Shown: piece after piece, positions 8,945 through 16,048 of the stretch
Layout of the letters: each line of letters begins with the position of its first letter
How positions within the stretch are numbered: the first letter of the stretch is position 1
NCBI RefSeq assembly: GCF_041380365.1
Contig: NZ_CP159981.1
Location: 1-64,000 of the forward strand
From: Buchananella sp. 14KM1171
GTDB lineage: Bacteria > Actinomycetota > Actinomycetes > Actinomycetales > Actinomycetaceae
Reading direction: 5' to 3'
DNA length: 64,000 nt
The notes under the pieces: generated by a model
The model's database searches: none
The model's input: only the letters and a program-made list of their open reading frames with translations
Told to the model about the DNA's origin: nothing
Translations under genes and position numbers: made by a program

Positions 8945-9140
8945 GTGCGCAACCGCTTGCGCCTTTGTTGTTCCCGTTGGGCCTTTGTTGCACCGGTCGT
9001 AGCTTTCTTGCACCTCTTGTGGCGTTACGGGGCCGATTAACGCCTCAAGAGGTCGCCCAAAGGCGCAAGAGCTGCAACAACGGCTCAAGAGCTGCAACAA
9101 CGGCTCAAGAGCTGCAACAAAGGCTCAAGCGCTTGCGCAC
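8945..9140. repeat. Long hairpin with 20-nt-period arms (B)
   Basis: Left arm units start at 8945, 8965, 8985 and 9005, each 20 bases. The centre is CGTTACGGGGCCGATTAACG (9023-9042). The right arm contains AAGAGCTGCAACAACGGCTC three times in tandem, with one base change in the third (9067-9126), and ends GCGCTTGCGCAC. Flanking GGTGTC and GACACC extend the inverted symmetry. The right arm has one more unit than the left. It resembles the hairpins in elements A and D but is not bounded by their TIRs. Confidence 0.8.
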
Positions 9141-9360
9141 GGACACCGTCTCCGTGGCGTGGCACGGTCGTCCCGGCGAGGTGGGCCGGGAGCGGTCCCG
9201 GCGCCGTGAGCTGGAGCGGCTCCGGACACCGACCCACACTGCCGGGACCGCGCATTCCCGGCGCCGTGAGCTGGAGCGGCCACCTTGGGGCTCGGGTTGT
9301 CTGGCGCCCTTGCCGATCTGCCCATCTGGGGCGTCCGCCAGGGCCACGCCGGCCAGCGCT

Positions 9361-9532
9361 GCGCAAACGGTTGAGGGGTTACTCGACCTATTGAGCTTTT
9401 GGTGCACCTATTGCGGGGTTGGTGCACCGATTGAGGGGTTACCCGCCCGGGTAACCCCACGAGAGGTCGACTAAGCCCACGACTGGTACACCAACCCCAC
9501 GAGAGGTCCACTAAGCCCTCAATCGGTTGCGC
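9361..9532. repeat. Long hairpin with 20-nt-period arms (C)
   Basis: The left arm starts GCGCAAACGGTTGAGGGG and runs in 20-base units (GGTGCACCTATTGCGGGGTT-like). The right arm ends CCCTCAATCGGTTGCGC. The centre is ACCCGCCCGGGT (9441-9452). The unit sequence differs from hairpins A, B and D, but the 20-base phase and the TTGCGCAA-CGGTTGAG type ends are the same, so architecture rather than exact sequence is conserved. Confidence 0.8.
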
Positions 9533-9876
9533 AAAAGTACGTCCGGAGGCGCCAGGTACCTGGGGCGGGACCGCCGTTTGGGCGTGGGCGGTGCCCAGAG
9601 GCGTCGGGCGACCTCAGCGAGGCAAGACGCTGCCGGCCCTGCCCGGGGCGCTGGCGGCTCTAAGCCTGCCCGGGGCGCTGGCCACTCCAAGCCTGCCCGG
9701 GGCGCCATTCGCCCCTGAGCACCGCTCCTGAGCACCACCCGGGGCGCCTTTCGCCCCTGACCACCGCTTCTGAGTATCACCCCCGGGGCGCTCGGGGAAT
9801 GAAAACGGGTAGGAGGGAGTTCGGGCAAAAGGAACCCTCCGGGGCGAAAACGAACTTAGGCAGTGAGGAATCGAGA

Positions 9877-11337
9877 ATGGTGCAAGAGGTGGCTGTGGAA
9901 GAGGTCGACCTGCTGGTGGTGGGCGGTGGCAAGGCGGGTAAGTCGCTGGCGATGTCCGCCGCCAAGACCGGGCAGAGCGTGGTCATGGTGGAGCGGGACA
10001 AGATCGGCGGCACCTGCATCAACGTGGCCTGCATCCCCACCAAGACGCTGGTGGGTTCGGCCCGGCTGCTGGCGGCGATGCGCACCGCGAGTGAGCACGG
10101 CATCGAGGCCGACGGCGAGCCGCGCATGAACCTGACCCTGCTGCGCGAGCACGTGCACGGCGTGGTGGGCGCGATGGTGGCAGCGCACAAGCAGATGTTT
10201 GCCGCGCCCGGTCTGGACTTCGTGCTGGCCTCCGCCCGCTTCGTGGCGCCACGCACTGTGGAGTTCACGGACGCCGCCGGGGCGACGCGCCGGGTGCGTG
10301 GGCGCCGCGTGGTCATCAACACGGGCGCCACCCCGGCGATCCCGAGTCTGCCGGGCCTGGAGGAGGTGGACTACTTCACCAGCGAGACCATGCTGGCGCT
10401 GGAGGAGCTGCCGAGGTCGCTGGCGATCCTGGGCGGCGGCTACATCGGGGTGGAGTTCGCCTCCCTGCTGGCGCTGCTGGGCGTGCGCGTCACGCTGCTG
10501 CACGGCGGCGAGCACATCCTGAACCGCGAGGACGCCGACGTTGCCCAGTGGGTGGCCCAGGCCCTGGAGGAGCAGGGGGTGGAGATTCGCACTGGGGTGC
10601 GTGCCCTCGCGGTGAGCGCGCCGACCGGTCCCGCAGCTGCGGCTCAGGGGGAGCGGGCCGCGGGCCAGTCGACCGCTGCCGACGGCAAGAGTCGGGCGGT
10701 GCGCGTCGAGCTCTCCGACGGCAGCCTGGTGGAGGCCGAGGGTCTGTTGGTCGCGGTCGGGCGCACCCCCGTCACCGAGGGCCTGTACCTGGAGGCGGCC
10801 GGGGTGGAGCTGACCGAGCGCGGCTTCATCAAGGTGGACGACTACCTGGCCACCACCGCCCCGGACACTTACGCGGCTGGCGACGTCGCTGGCACCGCGC
10901 AGTTCACGCACGCCTCCTGGAGCGATTTCCGGGCGCTGCGCCGCACCCTGGCGGGCGAGCCGACCAGTGTGGCGGGCCGGCTGATTCCCTACGCGGTCTT
11001 CACGACGCCCGAGCTCTACCGCATCGGCCTGAGCGAGGCGGAGGCCAGGCAGGCGGGGCTGGACTTCACCGCTACGGTGCTGCCTGCCGGTGCGATCCCG
11101 CGCGCCAAGACCGAGCGGCAGGGCGCAGGGGCGTGGAAGGTGCTGGTGGGCGCCGACGGCTCCATTCTGGGCGCCGCCCTCTTTGGCCCCCAGGCAGGGG
11201 AGGTGGGCACCGCGCTGCACATGGCGATGCTGGGCGGCCTGGACTACACGCAGGTCCGCGACGCCGTGATCGCCCACCCCACGTACGGCGAGGGGCTCAA
11301 CCTCCTCTTCGACGCGGTGACCGCCCAGCGCGGTTAG
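9877..11337 (+). CDS. FAD-dependent pyridine nucleotide-disulphide oxidoreductase (MerA/Lpd-like)
   Basis: 486 residues from the ATG at 9877, which places the FAD motif VVGGGKAGKSLA at residues 14-25; an alternative ATG at 9799 adds 26 unlikely residues. The redox disulphide is Cys47/Cys52 (GGTCINVACIPTK). The NAD(P) motif ILGGGYIGVEFAS is near 186 and the second FAD motif (TYAAGDVAG) near 330. The C-terminal HPTYGEGLN carries the active-site His in place of the HPTxxE of true Lpd. There are no N- or C-terminal extra Cys pairs, so it is probably not mercuric reductase proper. Candidate roles are a thiol or metal-stress reductase; mycothione reductase is possible but not shown. It is monocistronic, with a REP-like pair downstream. 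Confidence 0.8.
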   Translation: MVQEVAVEEVDLLVVGGGKAGKSLAMSAAKTGQSVVMVERDKIGGTCINVACIPTKTLVGSARLLAAMRTASEHGIEADGEPRMNLTLLREHVHGVVGAMVAAHKQMFAAPGLDFVLASARFVAPRTVEFTDAAGATRRVRGRRVVINTGATPAIPSLPGLEEVDYFTSETMLALEELPRSLAILGGGYIGVEFASLLALLGVRVTLLHGGEHILNREDADVAQWVAQALEEQGVEIRTGVRALAVSAPTGPAAAAQGERAAGQSTAADGKSRAVRVELSDGSLVEAEGLLVAVGRTPVTEGLYLEAAGVELTERGFIKVDDYLATTAPDTYAAGDVAGTAQFTHASWSDFRALRRTLAGEPTSVAGRLIPYAVFTTPELYRIGLSEAEARQAGLDFTATVLPAGAIPRAKTERQGAGAWKVLVGADGSILGAALFGPQAGEVGTALHMAMLGGLDYTQVRDAVIAHPTYGEGLNLLFDAVTAQRG

Positions 11338-11357
11338 TTTCTGGGGCGGCAGGCACG

Positions 11358-11410
11358 TGGCCGACGTTCCACCCACCGGTATTTCACTGCGGCGGGCGGA
11401 GCGTCGGCCA
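11358..11410. repeat. REP-like inverted pair
   Basis: TGGCCGACGTTCCACCCACC (11358-11377) faces GCGGGCGGAGCGTCGGCCA (11392-11410). It lies between convergent gene ends and could also act as a terminator. Confidence 0.7.
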
Positions 11411-11499
11411 CCATCGTTACCGGTGCGGAGCTAGGTCCGCGCCGCAGCTCAGGGGGCGGCGGGCGTGGCCCCGGCGGCGGATTGAGGGCGGCTAGCGGT

Positions 11500-11958
11500 T
11501 CAGACCCCGCCGGCGAAGTCGAGCTGGCGCCAGGCCTCGTAGAGGGCGATGGCGGCGGCATTAGACAGGTTGAGGGAGCGCGCCCCGGGGCGCATAGGCA
11601 GGCGCACGGGGGTGACGCGCGGGTCGTCGATCATCTCCTTCGGCAGGCCGGTGGGTTCGGGGCCGAACACCAGCAGGTCGCCCTCCCGGTAGGCGATGTC
11701 GGTGTGGTGAGTGCTGGCCTGGCCGGTGAAGACGAAGATACGGCCGGGGGCGGCAAGGGCGTAGACGTCGTCGATGGAGTCGTTCACCTCCACATGGGCC
11801 AGGTCGTGGTAATCCAGGCCGGCGCGGCGCAGCTTGGCGTCGTCCATGTCGAATAACGGGTCAACCAGGTGCAGGTGAGCCCCGGTGCAGGCCGAGAGGC
11901 GGATGGCGGAGCCGGTGTTGCCGGGAATGCGCGGGGAGTAGAAGCACAGGCGGAGCAT
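11500..11958 (-). CDS. trmL: tRNA (cytidine(34)-2'-O)-methyltransferase
   Basis: 152 residues, the usual length of this SPOUT enzyme, which methylates the wobble ribose of tRNA-Leu isoacceptors. Visible motifs: N-terminal PRIPGNTGSAIRL, the knot strand LLVFGPEPTGLP (near 95-106) and MRPGARSLNLSNAAAIALYE, which forms the SAM-binding trefoil knot. GGAGG lies before the ATG at 11958. It follows the PEBP gene by 33 bases on the same strand. Confidence 0.92.
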   Translation of the reverse strand: MLRLCFYSPRIPGNTGSAIRLSACTGAHLHLVDPLFDMDDAKLRRAGLDYHDLAHVEVNDSIDDVYALAAPGRIFVFTGQASTHHTDIAYREGDLLVFGPEPTGLPKEMIDDPRVTPVRLPMRPGARSLNLSNAAAIALYEAWRQLDFAGGV

Positions 11959-11991
11959 GGGGGCAATCCTCCCACGCTCCGCCTGTGGTCT

Positions 11992-12519
11992 TTACCGCGA
12001 GTAGTGCGCGGTGAGCGTGGCGCGGGCGATCGTGTGCTCCAGGGCCACGAAGGACGTCAGGGTGGGGGTGGCGTCGTCGTCCAGGCCCAGCGTGTCCACG
12101 TCCAGGGCGCTGACGGCGAAGATGTAACGGTGCGGGCGGTCCCCGGGCGGGGGAGCGGCGCCCTCGAAGGCGTGCGTGCCGCCGTCCACTCGCGCGTGGT
12201 AGGCGGCGCCGTCCAGCATCAGGTCAGAGGCGCCGATTCCTGCGGGCAGTTCGGTCACGTTCACGTCCAGGTCCACGACCATCCAATGCCACCACGGCGC
12301 GGGGGTGGGGGCGTCCGGGTCGATGCAGCTGACCAGGAAGGAGCGGGTCTGCGGCGGGAAGTCGCTCCAGGAGAGTTGGGGCGAGCTGTTGCCCAGGTGG
12401 GCCACCTGTGCGTCGGGCAGCCGGCCGCCGTCCACGAAATCGGTGGAGGTGAGGGAAAAACTTGGCACCTCGGGCAGCAGCGAATACGGGTCCGGGGCGA
12501 TGGGGCGGTCAAGGTTCAC
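11992..12519 (-). CDS. YbhB/YbcL family protein (PEBP fold)
   Basis: 175 residues from the GTG at 12519, which has GGAGG 8 bases upstream. A phosphatidylethanolamine-binding-protein fold is shown by the central DPDAPTPAPWWHWMVVDLD, whose Asp and His line the ligand pocket, and by a later PPPGDRPHRYIFAVSAL. Bacterial members are cytosolic and their ligands are poorly known. It may be transcribed with trmL. Confidence 0.85.
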   Translation of the reverse strand: MNLDRPIAPDPYSLLPEVPSFSLTSTDFVDGGRLPDAQVAHLGNSSPQLSWSDFPPQTRSFLVSCIDPDAPTPAPWWHWMVVDLDVNVTELPAGIGASDLMLDGAAYHARVDGGTHAFEGAAPPPGDRPHRYIFAVSALDVDTLGLDDDATPTLTSFVALEHTIARATLTAHYSR

Positions 12520-12632
12520 GTGGCGCTCCTCCCAATCGATGGTTCGTGACGGCACTCACAGTAGCCGAAGTGGAGCGCGCGCTGCTGGTGGATGGGGCAG
12601 GTTTCAAATGTGGGTGCGCCGGCGTACTGTTA

Positions 12633-12648
12633 TCGAACAAGTGTTCGA
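12633..12648 (+). promoter_or_regulatory. LexA box of the mutasome operon
   Basis: TCGAACAAGTGTTCGA is a perfect fit to the Gram-positive/actinobacterial SOS box (CGAAC-N4-GTTCG). It overlaps the start region of the imuA' transcript, just after a TACTGT -10-like hexamer (12625-12630). Confidence 0.9.
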
Positions 12649-12662
12649 AGGGGGTGTTTGTC

Positions 12663-13556
12663 TTGTCCACCAAAGCGGAGCGGCTTGCCGCTGCCCGCCT
12701 GGCGCTGGCGCAGGCCGAGCAGCGGGCCGGGCTGAACGTGCTGCGCCCCAGGTTTGGGCGCTGGGGGAAGGGGGCCTTGCCCGAGGGCGCGGGGGCGAGC
12801 CCCGGCGGGGAGGACTTCGGCGGGGCTGGCTCTGGGCTGGCGGAGGCCAGTGGGCTGGCTCGCCTGGGCGTCGCCTCGCCGCAGGCGGCGGGTGAGGCGA
12901 AAGACAGCGCGGCGGGCGGCGCGAAGGGCGGCGCGAAGGGCAGCGCGGCGGGCGGCGCGGAGCGGGCGGGGACTGGCCTCGGCGGGCCGGGGGATGGCTG
13001 GGAATACCTGATCCCGGTCGAGCGCAGGCAGGTGGTGGCGGTGGCCGGTTCCACCTCCCTGTTCCTGCACGCGCTGGCCCGCCTGCAGGAGGGGCGGCGG
13101 TGGTGCGCCGTGGTGGGCCACCCCGGCCTGGGCTGGTGCGCGGCGCAGGAGGCGGGGGTGAACCTGGCTGCCGTGCTGGCGGTGCCGCAGGTGGGGGAGC
13201 GCGCCATCCGGGTGCTCACCGCCCTGGCGGAGGGAGTGGAGGTGCTGGCGGTAGGGCCCGGGGTGCGCCTGAGTGGGCGCGAACAGCGCTTCCTGGCCGG
13301 AAAGGTGCGGGAGCGGGGTGGGGCACTGGTGGTGGTCGGCGCCTGGGAGGGGGCCTGGCAGCTAGAGGCAGCCTCCAGTGCGCCCCGCTTCCTGGGCAGG
13401 GCAGAGGGCTACGTGGCCGGGGGGAGCTGGCGCGTGCGCGTCCCCAAGCGGCCAGAACTGGGGGAAGTCGGCTTCACGGTGGCCGACGGAAAGGTCGCGT
13501 GGGAGGGAGGCGAGCGCGGTGTCGATACCCGAGTGGGGGTGCGTGTGGGTACCTGA
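12663..13556 (+). CDS. imuA': ImuA'-like mutasome accessory protein
   Basis: 297 residues from the TTG at 12663, which lies 9 bases after AAGGGG; a GTG at 12654 is closer to the site. The C-terminal part resembles a degenerate RecA-fold: VVAVAGSTSLFLHALARL sits where Walker A would be but lacks GKT, and VEVLAVGPGVRLS takes the place of Walker B. Residues about 45-105 are a Gly/Ala/Lys-rich low-complexity insert. In mycobacteria ImuA' bridges ImuB and DnaE2 for translesion synthesis. The assignment rests on the LexA box, overlap with imuB and nearby dnaE2 more than on sequence alone. Its 3' end overlaps imuB by 38 bases. Confidence 0.75.
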   Translation: MSTKAERLAAARLALAQAEQRAGLNVLRPRFGRWGKGALPEGAGASPGGEDFGGAGSGLAEASGLARLGVASPQAAGEAKDSAAGGAKGGAKGSAAGGAERAGTGLGGPGDGWEYLIPVERRQVVAVAGSTSLFLHALARLQEGRRWCAVVGHPGLGWCAAQEAGVNLAAVLAVPQVGERAIRVLTALAEGVEVLAVGPGVRLSGREQRFLAGKVRERGGALVVVGAWEGAWQLEAASSAPRFLGRAEGYVAGGSWRVRVPKRPELGEVGFTVADGKVAWEGGERGVDTRVGVRVGT

Positions 13557-15090
13557 CTGGCCGCTGGCGGCTCTGCGGCAGGAGAGGGGCCTGCCGCCCC
13601 AACTGCCTGTGGTGCTGAGCAAGGCGGGGAGGGTGGTCGCCACTTCCCTGCCGGCCCGACGCTGCGGGGTGGAGGCGGGCATGCGCCTGCGCGTGGCCCA
13701 CGCCCTTTGCCCCGACCTGGAGGCCGTTGCCGTTGACCCGCTGCGGGAAGTGCGTGCCTTCGAGGCCGTGCTGCGGGACCTGGACCAGGTGGTGGCTTCC
13801 CTGTGCGTGCTGCGCCCGGGCCTGGTGGTGTTTCCCCTGCCCGGGGCCAGGAGGCACGCCGGTGGCCAGGCGGAGCTGGCCCAGCAAATACACTCGGCGG
13901 TGCTGGACGGGTCCGGCCACGAGGTCCACGTGGGCGGCGGCTGCGGCATCCTCACCGCGCTGCTCGCCACCCGCGCGGACTGCTTTGTGCCGGCCGGGGC
14001 GCAGCGCGATTTCCTGGCCCCCTACCCGCTCGCCGTGCTCGCCCTGGCGGAGGGGGAGGCCGGGCAGCTGAGGGAGGTATTTACCCACCTGGGGGTGCGC
14101 ACCCTCGGGGACCTTGCCGCTCTGCCCGGGCAGAAGGTGCGCGACCGCTTCGGAGAACTGGGCACGCGCCTGCACCAGCTGGCCTGCGGCAGCGACACCC
14201 AGCTGCGCGCCCTGGCGGGGGCCAGCGCCCCCGTGGTGGAAGTGAACATGGAGGCGGAAGAGCCGATAGAGAGGGCCGACGTCGCCGCCTTCGCCGCCCG
14301 GCGCCTGGCGCTGGAACTGCTGACGGCCCTGGGGGAGCGCGCCCTGGCCTGCACCCAGCTGGAGATAGCGGCGCGCACCAGCGATGGCGGCGAGCTGCAA
14401 CGCAACTGGGCATTTCCCATCCAGCCTGGGCAGGCGGAGTTCGCCGATCGGGTCCGCTGGCAGCTAGAGGGGTGGGTCAACGGTGCTCGCCCGCCCGGAG
14501 CGGACGGGCCCCTCACGCGCCTCCGCCTGGCCGCAGTGCAAACCTGCCCCGCCGGGGCCGCGCAGGCGGGCCTGTGGGAGACGGGAATGCGCGGCCGCGA
14601 GGCGGCGGCGCGCAGCGCGGCCCGCGCACAATCCCTGCTGGGCGAGGACGCCGTGCTCTTCCCGGTGGTCCAGCCGGGCCCAGACCCGCGCAGCCGCGTC
14701 CAGCTACTCAAGTGGGGCAGCGATCCCGAGCCGGCCCCGGCGGGCCCCTGGGAGGGGGGAGTGAACGCGCCCGCACCGGCGCTGCTGAGCCCCAAGCTGC
14801 TGTCCGTCCGGCTGCGCGACGCCTCCGGGCGGGAGGTGGCGGTGAGCGAATCTGGGGAGCTAACCGCCCCGCCGGAGCAAATCGAGGTGCCGTCCGCTCC
14901 CCACCTGCTGCTGCGTGGGGGCACATACAAGGTAGAGGGCACCTCCTGGCCCTGGCAGCTCCTGGGGCAGTGGTGGCAGGCGGGAGGCACCCCGCAGCGG
15001 GCCGCGCTCGCTGTCGAATGCGCGGACGGCCCCTCCTTCCTCCTGGCCTGGGTGGGGCAGCGCTGGTTCCTGGACGGCGTATACGACTAG
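13519..15090 (+). CDS. imuB: ImuB, Y-family polymerase-like mutasome protein
   Basis: 523 residues from the GTG at 13519, with GGGAGGGAGG 8 bases upstream; the frame is open further but the family begins with WVPDWPLAAL-type sequence. The Y-polymerase scaffold is recognisable (LSKAGRVVATSLPARRCGVEAGMRLRVA; the HhH-like LGVRTLGDLAALP near 200), but the acidic active-site residues are missing, as in known ImuB proteins. Those act as hubs binding the beta clamp and DnaE2 rather than as polymerases. It ends with the typical WLDGVYD-like tail (WFLDGVYD). SOS control comes from the upstream LexA box. Confidence 0.88.
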   Translation: MSIPEWGCVWVPDWPLAALRQERGLPPQLPVVLSKAGRVVATSLPARRCGVEAGMRLRVAHALCPDLEAVAVDPLREVRAFEAVLRDLDQVVASLCVLRPGLVVFPLPGARRHAGGQAELAQQIHSAVLDGSGHEVHVGGGCGILTALLATRADCFVPAGAQRDFLAPYPLAVLALAEGEAGQLREVFTHLGVRTLGDLAALPGQKVRDRFGELGTRLHQLACGSDTQLRALAGASAPVVEVNMEAEEPIERADVAAFAARRLALELLTALGERALACTQLEIAARTSDGGELQRNWAFPIQPGQAEFADRVRWQLEGWVNGARPPGADGPLTRLRLAAVQTCPAGAAQAGLWETGMRGREAAARSAARAQSLLGEDAVLFPVVQPGPDPRSRVQLLKWGSDPEPAPAGPWEGGVNAPAPALLSPKLLSVRLRDASGREVAVSESGELTAPPEQIEVPSAPHLLLRGGTYKVEGTSWPWQLLGQWWQAGGTPQRAALAVECADGPSFLLAWVGQRWFLDGVYD

Positions 15091-15117
15091 GCGCACGGTG
15101 CGGTGGCTGGCAGGCAA

Positions 15118-15206
15118 GGCGCGGCCGTGCACGCGTGGGCCGGCGTCAATGGCTAAACAGTTGCAGGAGGCCCGGAATGGCGCGGCCGTGCACGCGTGGG
15201 CCGGCG
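15118..15206. repeat. 28-bp direct repeat pair before tdk
   Basis: The segments 15118-15145 and 15179-15206 are identical over 28 bases (beginning GGCGCGGCCGTGCACGCGTG), 61 bases apart. They lie in the 235-bp gap between imuB and tdk, where no gene is seen. They may mark a past insertion of tdk between imuB and dnaE2. Confidence 0.7.
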
Positions 15207-15325
15207 GGACGTCGGACACGCGAGCGTCGGGAGGCGCAATGGCCGAGTGGGGCGTTGGCCGCGCGGTGCGGTGGCGTGCGGGCGGGCCGGTAGCATCGTG
15301 GCGGAATGACGAAAGGGGGCCGGGC

Positions 15326-15982
15326 GTGGCAAAGCTCTACTTCCGGTACGGCGCAATGAACTCCGGCAAGTCCACTGCGCTGCTGCAGGCGGCCTTCAAC
15401 TACGAGGAGCGGGGCCAGCGCGTGCTGCTAGCCAAGCCGTTCATCGACTCCAAGGGAGGCGGGCGCATCGTCTCCCGCCTGGGGGTCAGCCGGGACGTGG
15501 ACCTGCTGGTCCCGGCGGACGCGGACCTGTTCGAGCTCATCAAGGACCGCGCCCGGGGCCACGACTCCGCCGCCCTGCTGCCCGATGTGCCGGCCGCCGC
15601 GATCTCCTGCCTGCTGGTGGACGAAGCCCAGTTCCTCACCGAGGCGCAGGTGGATGACCTGCTGCAGGTGACGGTAGAGCTGGACATCCCCGTCCTGGCC
15701 TACGGAATCCGCACCGATTTCCTCACCATCTCCTTCCCCGGCGCGCGCCGCCTGCTGGAGATCGCGCACTCGCTGGAGGAGCTAAAGACCATCTGCCGCT
15801 GCGGGCGCAAGGCAATGTTCAATGGGCGCAAGGTGGCAGGCCAGTTCATCTTTACCGGCGAGCAGGTGGCGATCGACGGCGTGGAGGTCGGCTACGAGAG
15901 CGTCTGCCCATCCTGCTACCTGAACGCCGGCGGAGTGATGCCCTTCCGCGCCAGGCGCGAGCAGGGGGAAGGCATCAGCTGA
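15326..15982 (+). CDS. tdk: Thymidine kinase (type II)
   Basis: 218 residues from the GTG at 15326, preceded by GAAAGGGGG. Phosphorylates thymidine for salvage. P-loop GAMNSGKS is at 9-16, Walker B LLVDEAQFLT near 93, and the structural zinc ligands are CRCG and CPSC in the C-terminal lasso domain. The length is normal. It sits between imuB and dnaE2, an unusual place; supplying dTTP during repair would fit, but simple insertion is as likely. Confidence 0.93.
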   Translation: MAKLYFRYGAMNSGKSTALLQAAFNYEERGQRVLLAKPFIDSKGGGRIVSRLGVSRDVDLLVPADADLFELIKDRARGHDSAALLPDVPAAAISCLLVDEAQFLTEAQVDDLLQVTVELDIPVLAYGIRTDFLTISFPGARRLLEIAHSLEELKTICRCGRKAMFNGRKVAGQFIFTGEQVAIDGVEVGYESVCPSCYLNAGGVMPFRARREQGEGIS

Positions 15983-16027
15983 GGGGGCGGCGGCCCGGGG
16001 CGCCCAGCAAATGTTGGTGCCCCCACC

Positions 16028-16048
16028 TAGACTCGAACACGTGTTCGA
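16028..16048 (+). promoter_or_regulatory. dnaE2 promoter -10 and LexA box
   Basis: TAGACT (16028-16033) serves as -10. TCGAACACGTGTTCGA (16033-16048) is a perfect SOS box that covers the -10 end, the expected transcription start and the GTG start codon at 16041. LexA bound here would block RNA polymerase directly. Confidence 0.9.

Larger units (their letters stand above)
8856..9876. other. 1-kb gene-free stretch rich in palindromes and repeats
   Basis: No convincing gene on either strand between the divergent pepA and the flavin oxidoreductase. It holds two long 20-nt-period hairpins (8945-9140, 9361-9532), a 25-base direct repeat (TCCCGGCGCCGTGAGCTGGA..., 9196-9220 and 9256-9280) and a run of CCGGGGCGC repeats at 9640-9790, three of them in units of about 27 bases beginning GCCTGCCCGGGGCGCTGGC. 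Short open frames over these repeats are by-products of the repeats. Confidence 0.75.

Noticed and set aside
9067-9126. Three tandem 20-base repeats as a CRISPR array
   Set aside because: No spacers between units and no cas genes; the units form one arm of a hairpin.
8945-9140. Hairpins as integron attC sites
   Set aside because: No R/L box core (GTTRRRY) and no integrase; arms have a regular 20-base period unlike attC.
9877-11337. Mercuric reductase merA
   Set aside because: Lacks the N-terminal HMA domain and the C-terminal Cys pair; no mer genes adjacent.
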